Assembly: GCA_028877215.1 (NCBI GenBank)
Contig: JAPPFJ010000004.1
Span: 90,514-154,513, forward strand
From: Gemmatimonadota bacterium
GTDB lineage: Bacteria > Latescibacterota > UBA2968 > GCA-2709665
Reading direction: 5' to 3'
DNA length: 64,000 bases
In this document: piece after piece, positions 34,185 through 42,855 of the stretch
How positions within the stretch are numbered: position 1 is the first letter of the stretch
Layout of the letters: each line of letters begins with the position of its first letter
The notes under the pieces: model-generated
Databases searched by the model: none
What the model was told of the DNA's origin: nothing
Seen by the model: only the letters and a program-made list of their open reading frames with translations
Made by a program: the position numbers and the translations under genes

Positions 34185-34538
34185 ATGCCAAGAACGACGA
34201 ACAGCGTCGCTTCGAGACGCAGACGAAAGAAAGTACTGAAGGCCGCACGCGGATATCGTGGAGGGCGAAGCAAGCTTTATCGCACCGCGGACGACGCCGT
34301 CAATCGCGCGCTTTCCTATGCATACAGGGACCGTCGTCAGAAAAAGAGAAATTTCCGCTCTTTGTGGATCGTTCGAATCAATGCAGCCGCCAGGCTTAAC
34401 GGTCTCTCGTACAGCAGTCTGATAAACGGCCTGAAAAAGGCCGACGTTTCCGTCGACAGGAAGGTTCTGGCCAACCTCGCCGTCACGGATCCAACGGCGT
34501 TCTCCGCGTTGGCCCAACAGGCCCGCCAACACCTGTAA
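34185..34538 (+). CDS. rplT: Ribosomal protein bL20
   Basis: 117 residues, ATG with AGGAG 10 bases ahead. [19 protein letters not shown] and [13 protein letters not shown] are the bL20 signature; the length is standard. It binds 23S rRNA early in 50S assembly and, in many bacteria, represses its own operon. It is the last gene of the thrS-infC-rpmI-rplT cluster. Confidence 0.96.
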   Translation: MPRTTNSVASRRRRKKVLKAARGYRGGRSKLYRTADDAVNRALSYAYRDRRQKKRNFRSLWIVRINAAARLNGLSYSSLINGLKKADVSVDRKVLANLAVTDPTAFSALAQQARQHL

Positions 34539-34669
34539 TTCGCCCGCCAGGTCAACGGAAACCATTGCAATAGCGTCCCCTCGAATCAACTCCGATTCCA
34601 TTCCAGCCGCCCTTGCGTCAGGTATCCCGTCCTTGACTTTACTCCATGGACGTGTTACATTGCGTAGTA

Positions 34670-34833
34670 AGAAGCTGTTTTAAAATTACCGGTGAGTTCC
34701 CGAGCGCGAGCGAAAAAGCGGCGGTCAAGGCGGGAAAATTCGCCCATATTTGTCTATACGGGTGGATTTGACCAACGCCGACCGGCGCTTTTGCAGCCGT
34801 GCGAAGACCGCTGGGAATTTTAAGACAGCTTCT
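34670..34833. mobile_element. MITE-like element, copy B
   Basis: 164 bases between AGAAGCTGTTTTAAAATT and AATTTTAAGACAGCTTCT. The inside shares GTCAAGGCGGG, GGTGGATTTGACCAACGC and GCTTTTGCAGCCG with copy C at 46085. No open frame of its own. It lies between rplT and the zapB-like gene; the 373-base gap 34539-34911 has no other feature that I can support. Confidence 0.85.
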
Positions 34834-34911
34834 AAGGCTACACGGACGTTGTATCGGCGCCTCACTGCACAAACTTTCTGGGAATTGTGTCAGCAAGGAA
34901 AGGGTGAGAAC

Positions 34912-35475
34912 ATGGAAGCTCAAGATCCGGTAAACGAGCAGCTCGAGTCGAGAGCCAGCGACGACGCACACTTCGAATCAGTCAATGAACCGGAAGAACA
35001 GGCGGAGTCGGAAGGTCCGGAAGAGGGGCAACTCAATCTGCAGGATCAGCAGGACAGTTCATTCCAATCCCCCGAGGAGACGGACGAACCTCAGGAATCT
35101 GATGTTCCGGAAGACCCGCGGTTTGAAATGGCGGACCGGGCAGACGAAGAGCCGGAAGCCGACGAAGGGGAAGACGACCGGCTGGCGTCGGAAAACTTCG
35201 TTTCCGATCAGCTGGATCTGCTTATCGGCGAGATCGACCGCGCCGTCGACATTATCCGGCAGTTACGAGAGGAAATCGCCGGACTCGAGCAGCGAAACGG
35301 GGAACTCCGGCAGCAGCTGGAAGACAAGAATCAGGTTATCAACGGATTGCAGTCCGATCGGGAACGTCTCCGGTCCATTTACGACAACAACGCTTCCCTC
35401 ATTGAGAACAAGGAGGAGATCCAACGCAAAATCGAAACCATGATCTCGCGTCTGGATTCAGTGAATACAGCGTAA
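34912..35475 (+). CDS. Acidic coiled-coil protein, ZapB-like C terminus
   Basis: 187 residues from the ATG at 34912 (GGAAAGG upstream). Residues 1-90 are strongly acidic and disordered-looking, rich in Glu, Asp, Pro and Gln. Residues 95-185 form a coiled coil (LLIGEIDRAVDIIRQLREEI, EQRNGELRQQLEDKN, IQRKIETMISRLD). A coiled-coil gene directly before zapA is the usual place for ZapB-type division proteins, which link FtsZ rings to the cell centre. I infer a divisome role. The acidic tail is not part of classical ZapB. Confidence 0.65.
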   Translation: MEAQDPVNEQLESRASDDAHFESVNEPEEQAESEGPEEGQLNLQDQQDSSFQSPEETDEPQESDVPEDPRFEMADRADEEPEADEGEDDRLASENFVSDQLDLLIGEIDRAVDIIRQLREEIAGLEQRNGELRQQLEDKNQVINGLQSDRERLRSIYDNNASLIENKEEIQRKIETMISRLDSVNTA

Positions 35476-35542
35476 AACAGCACCGCCGACATCCACTCGG
35501 AACCACATCGTTTCACAGCGCCTCCGGATGTCTAGAGGACTC

Positions 35543-35827
35543 ATGTCTGAACAACCGGCAATACGCGTCCAGATCTTCGGCACCGAATACAGCATCCACG
35601 CGGAAGGCGACCCGGACCATGCCAGGGCCGTCGCACAATACGTGGACCGGAAAATGCGTGATGTCGCAAACTACATTTCACTTCGTTCGGTTGCCAAAAT
35701 CGCAGTCGTAGCGGCCGTGAATCTCGCGCACGAACTGCTCAATGAGGAAGAAGCCAGTCGGAAGATGGGAGAGACCCTGACCGAACAGACCTGTAATCTG
35801 GCGTCTTTTACAGATCGGATCGCGTAG
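35543..35827 (+). CDS. zapA: Cell division protein ZapA
   Basis: 94 residues. IRVQIFGTEYSIHAEGDPDH and VAQYVDRKMRD are the ZapA head-domain pattern, followed by the central helix (KIAVVAAVNLAHELL). ZapA tetramers crosslink FtsZ filaments. An in-frame ATG 15 bases earlier is possible. In many bacteria zapA is followed by a 6S RNA gene and RNase Y, and rny does follow here. Confidence 0.85.
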   Translation: MSEQPAIRVQIFGTEYSIHAEGDPDHARAVAQYVDRKMRDVANYISLRSVAKIAVVAAVNLAHELLNEEEASRKMGETLTEQTCNLASFTDRIA

Positions 35828-36017
35828 AGACAACCTCGAACAGAAAGGGCGTGTCTGCAATCGCGGGCACCCCTGCCGGATCAACGATTCCGGTGTTGCC
35901 TGCTGCGTTCATCTGTAACCATCCGGAGCGGACACTTCAACCCGGACGGGATGTACGGAACCGGATGAATGCAAGCGGGTTTTTTATGTGTGGTTCCCAT
36001 AATACGGGGAGACCAGA
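35828..36017 (+). ncRNA. Possible 6S-like RNA between zapA and rny
   Basis: The 190-base gap can fold as a long interrupted rod: GTGTCTG (35851) with CGGACAC (35929), then GCGGGCA with TGCCTGC and CCGGA with TCCGG, leaving an internal bubble between the first two stems. A separate AACCCG/CGGGTT stem (35939-35981) followed by T6 would terminate the transcript. Rod-with-bubble shape and the zapA neighbourhood fit 6S RNA, but no conserved 6S sequence was recognised. Confidence 0.3.
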
Positions 36018-37604
36018 ATGAACCTGCCGATAGACACGACCATGGAAGTCGTGACAGTCATCATGCTGTCGGCCGGGCTGCTTATATTGGGATTTATCCT
36101 GGGATGGCTGATCAGCGGCAAGATTGCGCAGAGCAAGATCCATCGCGCCGAACTCTCTGCGGAAAGGATTCTTGAAGACGCCCAGACCGAAGCGGACGCA
36201 ATGAAGCGCACGGCGGTCTTGGAAGCCAAAGACAGGATACAACAGGAGCAGCTCCAGTTTGAACAGGAACTCGAAGAAAAACGCGATCGGTCCGCACGGG
36301 AGGAACTGAAGCTGAGCAGTCTGAGGAGGCAGCTTGACAAACGTGCGGATCTGTTGAACGACAAGGAGAAGGTGGCAACTGAGAAAAACGAGCAGCTCCG
36401 GAAGCTGGAAGAGCAACTCGCCGGTCGGGAACGGCAACTCGAACAGAGCCGGCTGATGCAGAACAGGCGCCTGGAACAGATTGCCGGACTCACGAAGGAT
36501 GAGGCAAAACGCGTTCTGATGGCCAATATGGAAGACGAGGCGGAACGGGATGCGGAATGGCGTCTCAAGGAAATCCGCGACGACGCGCTCGTCCGCGCCA
36601 ACGACGAGGCTCGGGAGATCATCGCCGGAGCGATCCAGCGATTGGCCGCTGACCACACCATAGAATCCACCGTAGCCGTCGTACGGCTTCCTTCCGACGA
36701 GATGAAGGGGCGAATTATCGGCCGGGAGGGGCGAAACATCCGCGCCTTTGAAATGGCAACGGGCGTGGATGTCACGATCGACGACACACCGGAAGCGGTC
36801 ATCCTGTCGGGGTTCGATCCCATACGCCGCGCCATCGCCCAGATCGCCATGGAGCAACTGATTCTGGACGGGCGCATCCACCCGGGCCGGATCGAGGAAA
36901 TCGTTCAGAAATCGCGGGAGTCCATTCAGGATGTCATGCACGACGCCGGCGTTCAGGCGGCATTCGACGCCGGCGTACCGGGCCTGCACGATCGCCTCAT
37001 TGCCTGCCTCGGCCGCCTGAAATACCGGACCAGCTACGGTCAGAACGTGCTGAATCACAGTAAGGAAGTGGCTTTCCTTACCGGCATGATGGCCACGTCG
37101 CTTGGCCTCGACGCACAGTTGGCCAAACGCGCGGGATTGCTTCACGACATCGGTAAAGGGCTGGCGCACGAAGCCGAGGGCACGTACGGAGAGAATGGCG
37201 CCGACCTGGCTCGCAAATACGGCGAAGATGCAGTCGTGATAAACGCGATCGAAGCCCATCACGGAGATTCAGACCCCATTTCGCCGGTTGCCGTACTTGT
37301 GGACGCCGCCGATTCCATATCTAGGTCCCGGCCCGGCGCGCAGCGTGAACAGATCGAGAATTACGTCCGGCGGCTGGAACGTCTGGAGTCCATCGCCAAG
37401 ATGGTACAGGGCGTGGAATCGGTCTTCGCCATCAAGGCAGGACAGGAAGTCCGTGTGGTCGCCGACTCCGACATGATGAGTGACGCGGACACGGAACGCC
37501 TGGCTACGCAGATCGTATCCCGGCTCACCGAAGACGCCACCTGCCCGGGCCCGGTCAAGGTCACCGTCATCAGAGAAACGCGTTCGGTGGATTTCGCGCG
37601 CTGA
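36018..37604 (+). CDS. rny: Ribonuclease Y
   Basis: 528 residues. An N-terminal membrane helix (about 10-32), a long coiled coil (35-190), a KH domain (STVAVVRLPSDEMKGRIIGREGRN) and an HD domain with LLHDIGKG near residue 376 are in the standard order. It is a membrane-bound endonuclease that starts mRNA decay. The ATG at 36018 follows GGGGAGA. The next gene is ymdB, its usual partner in many bacteria. Confidence 0.94.
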   Translation: MNLPIDTTMEVVTVIMLSAGLLILGFILGWLISGKIAQSKIHRAELSAERILEDAQTEADAMKRTAVLEAKDRIQQEQLQFEQELEEKRDRSAREELKLSSLRRQLDKRADLLNDKEKVATEKNEQLRKLEEQLAGRERQLEQSRLMQNRRLEQIAGLTKDEAKRVLMANMEDEAERDAEWRLKEIRDDALVRANDEAREIIAGAIQRLAADHTIESTVAVVRLPSDEMKGRIIGREGRNIRAFEMATGVDVTIDDTPEAVILSGFDPIRRAIAQIAMEQLILDGRIHPGRIEEIVQKSRESIQDVMHDAGVQAAFDAGVPGLHDRLIACLGRLKYRTSYGQNVLNHSKEVAFLTGMMATSLGLDAQLAKRAGLLHDIGKGLAHEAEGTYGENGADLARKYGEDAVVINAIEAHHGDSDPISPVAVLVDAADSISRSRPGAQREQIENYVRRLERLESIAKMVQGVESVFAIKAGQEVRVVADSDMMSDADTERLATQIVSRLTEDATCPGPVKVTVIRETRSVDFAR

Positions 37605-37751
37605 TCCGGCCGGCGCGATGACCGCCCGGGCCCGGGTGTTCTGTCCCGTACGTCCGGACTGCCCTCACCGGCATTTCTCGAAGCGATTTGCAATCTTCCG
37701 TGCCGCGGTTTGCGCGCTTCCAATCGTTGACTGCTTCTCGCGGGTGTCCAT

Positions 37752-38540
37752 TTGAATATCCTGTTTGTGGGCGATATCTACGGCAGGCCCGGCAGAAAGG
37801 CGGCCGCGGACCTGATTCCGCGGCTCAGGGAGAGCCACCGGGTCGACTTTTGCATCGCCAACGGAGAAAACGCTGCCGGCGGTTTCGGCATCACCGAGAA
37901 CATCGCGAAGAAACTCTTCGCCTACGGGGCGGACGTGATCACCACGGGAAACCACGTCTGGGATCGCAAAGACGACATCCCGTACATTTTCGGCGCCGAC
38001 CGTGTTCTGCGTCCCGCCAACTTCCCGGAGCGTGTCGGCGGCGCCGGCTGCGGCATCTTCAACGCCTCAAACGGCGTCCCGATCGGCGTCGTCTGCATGC
38101 AGGGCCGTGTAAATATGCTGGATCTGGACTGTCCCTTCAGCGTCGGAAGCGATATCGTGGACCGCCTCAGACAACGGACCCCGGTAATCGTCGTCGATTT
38201 TCACGCGGAAGCGAGTTCCGAAAAAATCGCGTACGGATGGTTTATGGACGGCCGTGCCAGCGCCGTAATCGGAACGCACACGCATGTACAGACCGCGGAT
38301 GAGCGCATTCTGCCGGGCGGTACAGCCTACGTATCCGATGCCGGCATGACCGGCCCCCACGACTCCGTGATCGGCGCCCGCAAGGAGGCCGTTATCCAGC
38401 GTTTTCTGGATCGGATGCCCGTTCGGTTCGAACCGGCGGAAGACGATATCAAGCTTTGCGGCGTTGTCGTTGAAGTCGAAGATGAATCCGGAAAAGCGAC
38501 ACGCATCGAACGACTGCGCGTCGACTGGCAGGAGCCCTGA
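37752..38540 (+). CDS. ymdB: YmdB-family metallophosphoesterase
   Basis: 262 residues, TTG start (NILFVGDIYGRPG). Calcineurin-like motifs: GDI (metal Asp), NGENAAGGFG, TTGNHVWD (catalytic His) and GTHTHVQTAD. Bacillus YmdB hydrolyses cyclic nucleotides and affects RNase Y-linked gene expression; the gene order rny-ymdB is widely conserved. Two bases separate its stop from the GTG of xseA, so the genes are translationally linked. Confidence 0.88.
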   Translation: MNILFVGDIYGRPGRKAAADLIPRLRESHRVDFCIANGENAAGGFGITENIAKKLFAYGADVITTGNHVWDRKDDIPYIFGADRVLRPANFPERVGGAGCGIFNASNGVPIGVVCMQGRVNMLDLDCPFSVGSDIVDRLRQRTPVIVVDFHAEASSEKIAYGWFMDGRASAVIGTHTHVQTADERILPGGTAYVSDAGMTGPHDSVIGARKEAVIQRFLDRMPVRFEPAEDDIKLCGVVVEVEDESGKATRIERLRVDWQEP

Positions 38541-38542
38541 AC

Positions 38543-39754
38543 GTGGCGGAACGCCCATACACCGTTACAGAGATTACACAGGCAATTCGAAAGAACCTGG
38601 AAGCGGAATTCCCCGTCCTCTGGATTGTCGGTGAAATCTCGCAATACAACCAGGCGGCTTCAGGCCATCGTTATTTCACCCTTATAGATCAGAACTGCCA
38701 GCTTCGCTGCGTGATGTGGCGGTCCGCCACGCCGGCCTTCAGGCCCGAGACCGGCGCGAAGGTGCTCGCCCGTGGACGCATTACGGTCTACGAACGCAGC
38801 GGTGAGTACCAGTTGAACGTCAGCCAACTCTTTCCGGCGGGCAGCGGGCAGCAGCAGCTCGCCCTGGAGGCGCTGAAACTCAAACTTCGGGAGGAAGGTC
38901 TGTTCGATCAGGCGCGGAAGCGCCCGCTGCCGGCGTTCCCGCTTTCAATCGGTGTGGCCACGTCGCGCACGGGTGCGGCGATCCGGGACATCCTGCACGT
39001 GCTGGAGAGGCGGTTCCGCGGGGCAAACATCGTTCTCAGGCCCACCCTGGTTCAGGGCGTCGGAGCCCCCGAAGACATCGCGCTTGCCATCGACGAACTG
39101 AACGCCTACCGCAAGGTCGACGTGCTGATCGTGGGGCGCGGCGGGGGTTCCGCGGAAGACTTGGCCGCGTTCAATACCGAAATCGTCGTCCGGGCCATCC
39201 GCGGCTCCGCAATCCCGGTGATTTCCGCCGTAGGCCATGAAATCGACGTCACGCTTGCAGACCTCGCGGCGGATTGCAGGGCGCCCACGCCATCCGCGGC
39301 TGCCGAACTGGCCGTTCGCGACGCCGGCGAGTTGCGTGCCCGGATTCAGAACCTCTCGATGAGGGCCTACGGCGCACTCAATCGCTATCTGAAGGAAAAC
39401 CAGGACTTGCTAGACAGCTATCTGGGCCGATACGGATTGAGGAAGGTTGAAGACAACATCTTGCAGAGCATTCAGGCGGTAGACGACCTTCAGAAAGGCC
39501 TTGAGAACGGCGTGCGGCGCGTATTCGACGGGCGCCTTGCGTCGTACCGCCGGCACACCGGCGAACTGGGGGCGCTGAGCCCGCTCTCGGTCCTGAGTCG
39601 CGGGTACAGCCTGACGCACCGGGCGGACAATGATGAACTGGTCACCCGCGCCGCATCCCTTGCCGAAGAAGATCGGGTCCGCGTCCGCCTTTCGGAAGGC
39701 GAGATAACCTGCACCGTCGACGGCGTTCTGGCCGGAAACCCGGTAGATCGTTGA
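38543..39754 (+). CDS. xseA: Exodeoxyribonuclease VII large subunit
   Basis: 403 residues, GTG start. OB-fold N terminus (YTVTEITQAIRKNLE, FPVLWIVGEIS), catalytic core with IGVATSRTGAAIRDIL, VLIVGRGGGSAEDL and SAVGHEIDVTLADLAAD, then a coiled-coil arm and the C-terminal LSRGYSLT segment. With XseB it degrades single-stranded DNA to acid-soluble oligonucleotides. Confidence 0.95.
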   Translation: MAERPYTVTEITQAIRKNLEAEFPVLWIVGEISQYNQAASGHRYFTLIDQNCQLRCVMWRSATPAFRPETGAKVLARGRITVYERSGEYQLNVSQLFPAGSGQQQLALEALKLKLREEGLFDQARKRPLPAFPLSIGVATSRTGAAIRDILHVLERRFRGANIVLRPTLVQGVGAPEDIALAIDELNAYRKVDVLIVGRGGGSAEDLAAFNTEIVVRAIRGSAIPVISAVGHEIDVTLADLAADCRAPTPSAAAELAVRDAGELRARIQNLSMRAYGALNRYLKENQDLLDSYLGRYGLRKVEDNILQSIQAVDDLQKGLENGVRRVFDGRLASYRRHTGELGALSPLSVLSRGYSLTHRADNDELVTRAASLAEEDRVRVRLSEGEITCTVDGVLAGNPVDR

Positions 39755-39792
39755 AGCCGCGGCACTTCTAAAGTCACCCCATGAGGAGTCAA

Positions 39793-40041
39793 ATGGCCGA
39801 AGGTGAACCCACGTTCGAGGATGCGCTCAAACAGCTGGAAACCGCGGTCGAAACCCTGGAATCCGGAAACCTGCCCCTGGCCGACGCGCTCCGTCTCTTT
39901 GAAGAGGGGCTGAGAGCGTCGAACCTTTGCCGCACCCGGCTGGAAGAGGCGAAGCAGCGCGTCGAAGTCCTCGCAGCCGAGAGCGATAGCGACTTCAGGC
40001 TCACCGATCTGGACACCGGCGAGCAACAGCGGGCCGAGTAA
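39793..40041 (+). CDS. xseB: Exodeoxyribonuclease VII small subunit
   Basis: 82 residues from the ATG at 39793 (GAGGAG just upstream; the ATG at 39781 would overlap that site). TFEDALKQLETAVETLESGN and LFEEGLRASNLCRTRL are the family pattern. It packs several copies against one XseA. A ~185-base gap to nadK follows. Confidence 0.92.
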   Translation: MAEGEPTFEDALKQLETAVETLESGNLPLADALRLFEEGLRASNLCRTRLEEAKQRVEVLAAESDSDFRLTDLDTGEQQRAE

Positions 40042-40117
40042 CACCCATTGCGAGATCCAGGTATTCAGGCTACATTAGCTTATACACCCTGGGTGAATTA
40101 TCCACGAAGAACGGTGA

Positions 40118-40227
40118 TTATTGGGTTGTTTTCCTGCACGATCCTGTTAATCCTGTTGGGTCCTGGCACTGATCCTGCAGTCGGTTTTGATCCGGGTCTT
40201 GCCTTTAAATCCTGCTTAATCCTGTCT
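40118..40227. repeat. TCCTG microrepeat tract before nadK
   Basis: Seven or so drifting units of the ATCCTGTTA type (ATCCTGTTAATCCTGTTGGG, ATCCTGCTTAATCCTGTC) run up to the nadK start codon. The same word occurs in reverse at 22663. Unit length and spacing are irregular, so it is not a CRISPR. Confidence 0.6.
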
Positions 40228-41094
40228 ATGAGACGCATTGGCATACTTGCATACGTCGAACGGAAGGGCATCGGTCCCATCATCCAGAATTTCGTGCAAC
40301 TCGCGCACGATCAGGACATTGAGCTCATTCTGGAGGAACCGTTGAGGAAAGTCTGCGTCTGCAGCGGGGTCACGTTCCGCCCTGCCGCCGAACTCGCCGG
40401 GCACTCGGACATTCTCGTTGCAATGGGCGGAGACGGCACCATACTGCGGGCGGCCAAACTGGTCGCATCTTCGCACAAGCCCATTCTGGGCGTCAATCTG
40501 GGCCGGCTGGGCTTTCTGGCCGGAGCCGCGCCCGAAGAGTTGCGGGAGAGTCTGGGCCGACTGAAGCGGGGGGAATACCAGCTGGAGGAACGCATGGCCC
40601 TCGAAGCGAGAATCGGTAACAATTCGGTTTTCGCGCTCAATGAGTTCGTCATCGAAAAGGCTGTGCTCGCCAGGCTGGTGCAGGTGAAGACCTGGATTTC
40701 CGATACGCCGTTCAGTTCCTTTTTCGGGAACGGCATCATCGTATCCACTCCGACCGGGTCCACGAGCTACAGCCTGTCCGCGGGAGGTCCGATCCTCCAT
40801 CCCGATCTGCGGGCATTCATTGTCACGCCCATCTGTGCGCATTCTCTTTCCCTGCGCCCCGCAGTCATCCCGGGCAACCAGTCGATCACCGTGCAGGTAA
40901 TCGCCGAACACAGCGATATCATGGTAACCGCCGATGGCCAGATCGTCTCACCCATCCAGCCCGAAGAACCTGTACACATCCGACAGGCCGACCACACCAC
41001 CCGCCTGATCAACCTCCAGGGGCTTTCCTTCTATCAGTTGCTCAGGCGCAAGCTGGACTGGAGCCTGGACCGGCGGGAGCTGCAGGAGTCCTGA
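40228..41094 (+). CDS. nadK: NAD kinase
   Basis: 288 residues from the ATG at 40228; the open frame upstream is repeat sequence. RRIGILAYVERKG, VAMGGDGTILRAAK (the GGDG catalytic motif), NLGRLGFLAG and TPTGSTSYSLSAGGPI (the second conserved motif) are all present. It phosphorylates NAD to NADP. It commonly precedes recN, as here (3-base gap). No ribosome site is visible because the repeat tract occupies that place. Confidence 0.93.
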   Translation: MRRIGILAYVERKGIGPIIQNFVQLAHDQDIELILEEPLRKVCVCSGVTFRPAAELAGHSDILVAMGGDGTILRAAKLVASSHKPILGVNLGRLGFLAGAAPEELRESLGRLKRGEYQLEERMALEARIGNNSVFALNEFVIEKAVLARLVQVKTWISDTPFSSFFGNGIIVSTPTGSTSYSLSAGGPILHPDLRAFIVTPICAHSLSLRPAVIPGNQSITVQVIAEHSDIMVTADGQIVSPIQPEEPVHIRQADHTTRLINLQGLSFYQLLRRKLDWSLDRRELQES

Positions 41095-41096
41095 CC

Positions 41097-42797
41097 GTGC
41101 TTTGCCGTCTGCTGGTGGTCAACTACGCGTTGATCGACAGGGTTGAAATCGATTTTCGTCCCGGGTTGAACATTATCACGGGTGAGACCGGCGCGGGCAA
41201 GTCCATCCTCATCGGCGCCCTTGGCCTGGTTCTCGGGACGCGGGCGAGCCCGGACGTGATTCGAACCAGCGAAAGGCGTTGTCTCGTCGAGGCCGTTTTT
41301 CAGCTGCAATCCGATCACCGGTGTCTGTCCCTCCTGGACGCCATGGGCATCGAGGCCGATCAGGGTGAACTTATCGTCCGCAGGGAGGTCGTTGCGAGCG
41401 GCCGCAGCCGCTGTTTCGTCAACGGTTTCGCCGTACCCCTCCGAAGCCTGCTCTCCCTGGCGAGGGCCCTGGTTGACCTCCATGGACAACACGATCACCA
41501 GTCTCTTCTCTACACCGAACGACATATCGACTTCCTGGATGGTTTCGCCGGCCTGGGAGAACTCCGGGAGTCGGTCGCCGCGGCCCACCGTCGTCTGTCG
41601 GACCTCCTGGAAAGGCAGGCAAGCACCGACGCAGAAGCCCAACGGTCACGGGACCGGAGGGAACTTCAGGAATTCCAGGTTGAGGAAATCGCCGCGGCAG
41701 ACCCGGAACCGGACGAGGACGAGCGTCTCGTTCAGGAACGATCGCTGCTTACCCATGCCGAACGCCTGATCGAAACCGCCATGCATCTCGAAGCCCTGCT
41801 CTACCAGGGGGACGACTCCATCGTGGATCGTCTGGGTGCGGCTGAGCAACTCCTGAAAGACGCAGTCCAGATGGACGAATCGCTCGGCACTCAAGCCGAC
41901 GACTTGACCGGCCAGCGTTACGCGATCGAAGAGCTCGCCCGTTTTTTCGCGGACTACGCGCGCGGCGTCGAGCATAACCCGGAGCGTCTGGCGGAGGTCA
42001 CCGGTCGGCTGGAACTTCTGACGCATCTGAAGACAAAATACGGGGGCAGCCTTCAGACGGTGCTTGATTACCGGGAGAACGTGGAAGAGGAACTGGCGCA
42101 ATCGGAGCGTCTGGACCGTTCAATCGCGGAAATCCAGGGCGAAATCGACGCCGCCCGCGCGAGCCTGGCCGACCTCTGCGCGGAGCTCTCAAGAGCCCGT
42201 GAAGCCGCCGCCCGCGACCTCTCCCGCGAAACCACCCAGGCACTCGGGAATCTGGGGATTCCGAGGGCCGAGTTCCACGTTGAGCTGATCCGGGAAGAGT
42301 CGCCCGAGGGTTGGGTAAGCCTGGACGAGCGACAGTATCGAGCGGGCCCGAAGGGCATTGAGCGGGTTGAATTCCACATCTCCACGAATCCCGGCGAGGC
42401 ACTCAGGCCGCTGGTCAAGGTGGCTTCCGGCGGCGAAGTGTCCCGGATCATGCTTGCCCTGAAATCCGTGCTCTCCCAGTCCGATCCGGTTCAGGTTCTC
42501 ATCTTCGACGAGATTGATATCGGCATATCCGGCCGTATCGCGGACGTGGTGGGACGGAAACTCAAGAGCCTGTCGCTCGCGCGCCAGACCATCTGCATTA
42601 CCCACCTCCCCCAGATCGCCAGGATGGCGGACACCCATCTGGCCGTATACAAGGACGTATCGAACGGGCGAACCGTCACGCGGGTGATCCACCTGGGCGA
42701 CGAAGACCGCGCCCGTGAACTTGCAAAGCTGCTGGGGGGAGAAAAAATTTCCGCCGTTACCATGGAACACGCCCGCGAACTGCTTAGTCAGAATTGA
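41097..42797 (+). CDS. recN: DNA repair protein RecN
   Basis: 566 residues, GTG start. Walker A GETGAGKS near residue 28, a central coiled-coil region, the SMC-type signature SGGEVSRIMLALK near 442 and Walker B VLIFDEIDIGISG near 466. It is an SMC-like ATPase that tethers DNA ends in double-strand break repair. It is the last gene of the xse-nadK-recN set. recN is often SOS-controlled, but no LexA-like dyad was found in front of this transcript. Confidence 0.95.
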   Translation: MLCRLLVVNYALIDRVEIDFRPGLNIITGETGAGKSILIGALGLVLGTRASPDVIRTSERRCLVEAVFQLQSDHRCLSLLDAMGIEADQGELIVRREVVASGRSRCFVNGFAVPLRSLLSLARALVDLHGQHDHQSLLYTERHIDFLDGFAGLGELRESVAAAHRRLSDLLERQASTDAEAQRSRDRRELQEFQVEEIAAADPEPDEDERLVQERSLLTHAERLIETAMHLEALLYQGDDSIVDRLGAAEQLLKDAVQMDESLGTQADDLTGQRYAIEELARFFADYARGVEHNPERLAEVTGRLELLTHLKTKYGGSLQTVLDYRENVEEELAQSERLDRSIAEIQGEIDAARASLADLCAELSRAREAAARDLSRETTQALGNLGIPRAEFHVELIREESPEGWVSLDERQYRAGPKGIERVEFHISTNPGEALRPLVKVASGGEVSRIMLALKSVLSQSDPVQVLIFDEIDIGISGRIADVVGRKLKSLSLARQTICITHLPQIARMADTHLAVYKDVSNGRTVTRVIHLGDEDRARELAKLLGGEKISAVTMEHARELLSQN

Positions 42798-42855
42798 AGG
42801 CCCGCCGGCGGACCCGTCCAGGTCGGGTCGCTGCCGCAGCCCGAAGGAGTGCCCG

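Noticed and set aside
40118..40227. CRISPR array
   Set aside because: Units are short, irregular and lack unique spacers of constant length; no cas gene is present. The GTAGACGG arms elsewhere were rejected for the same reason.
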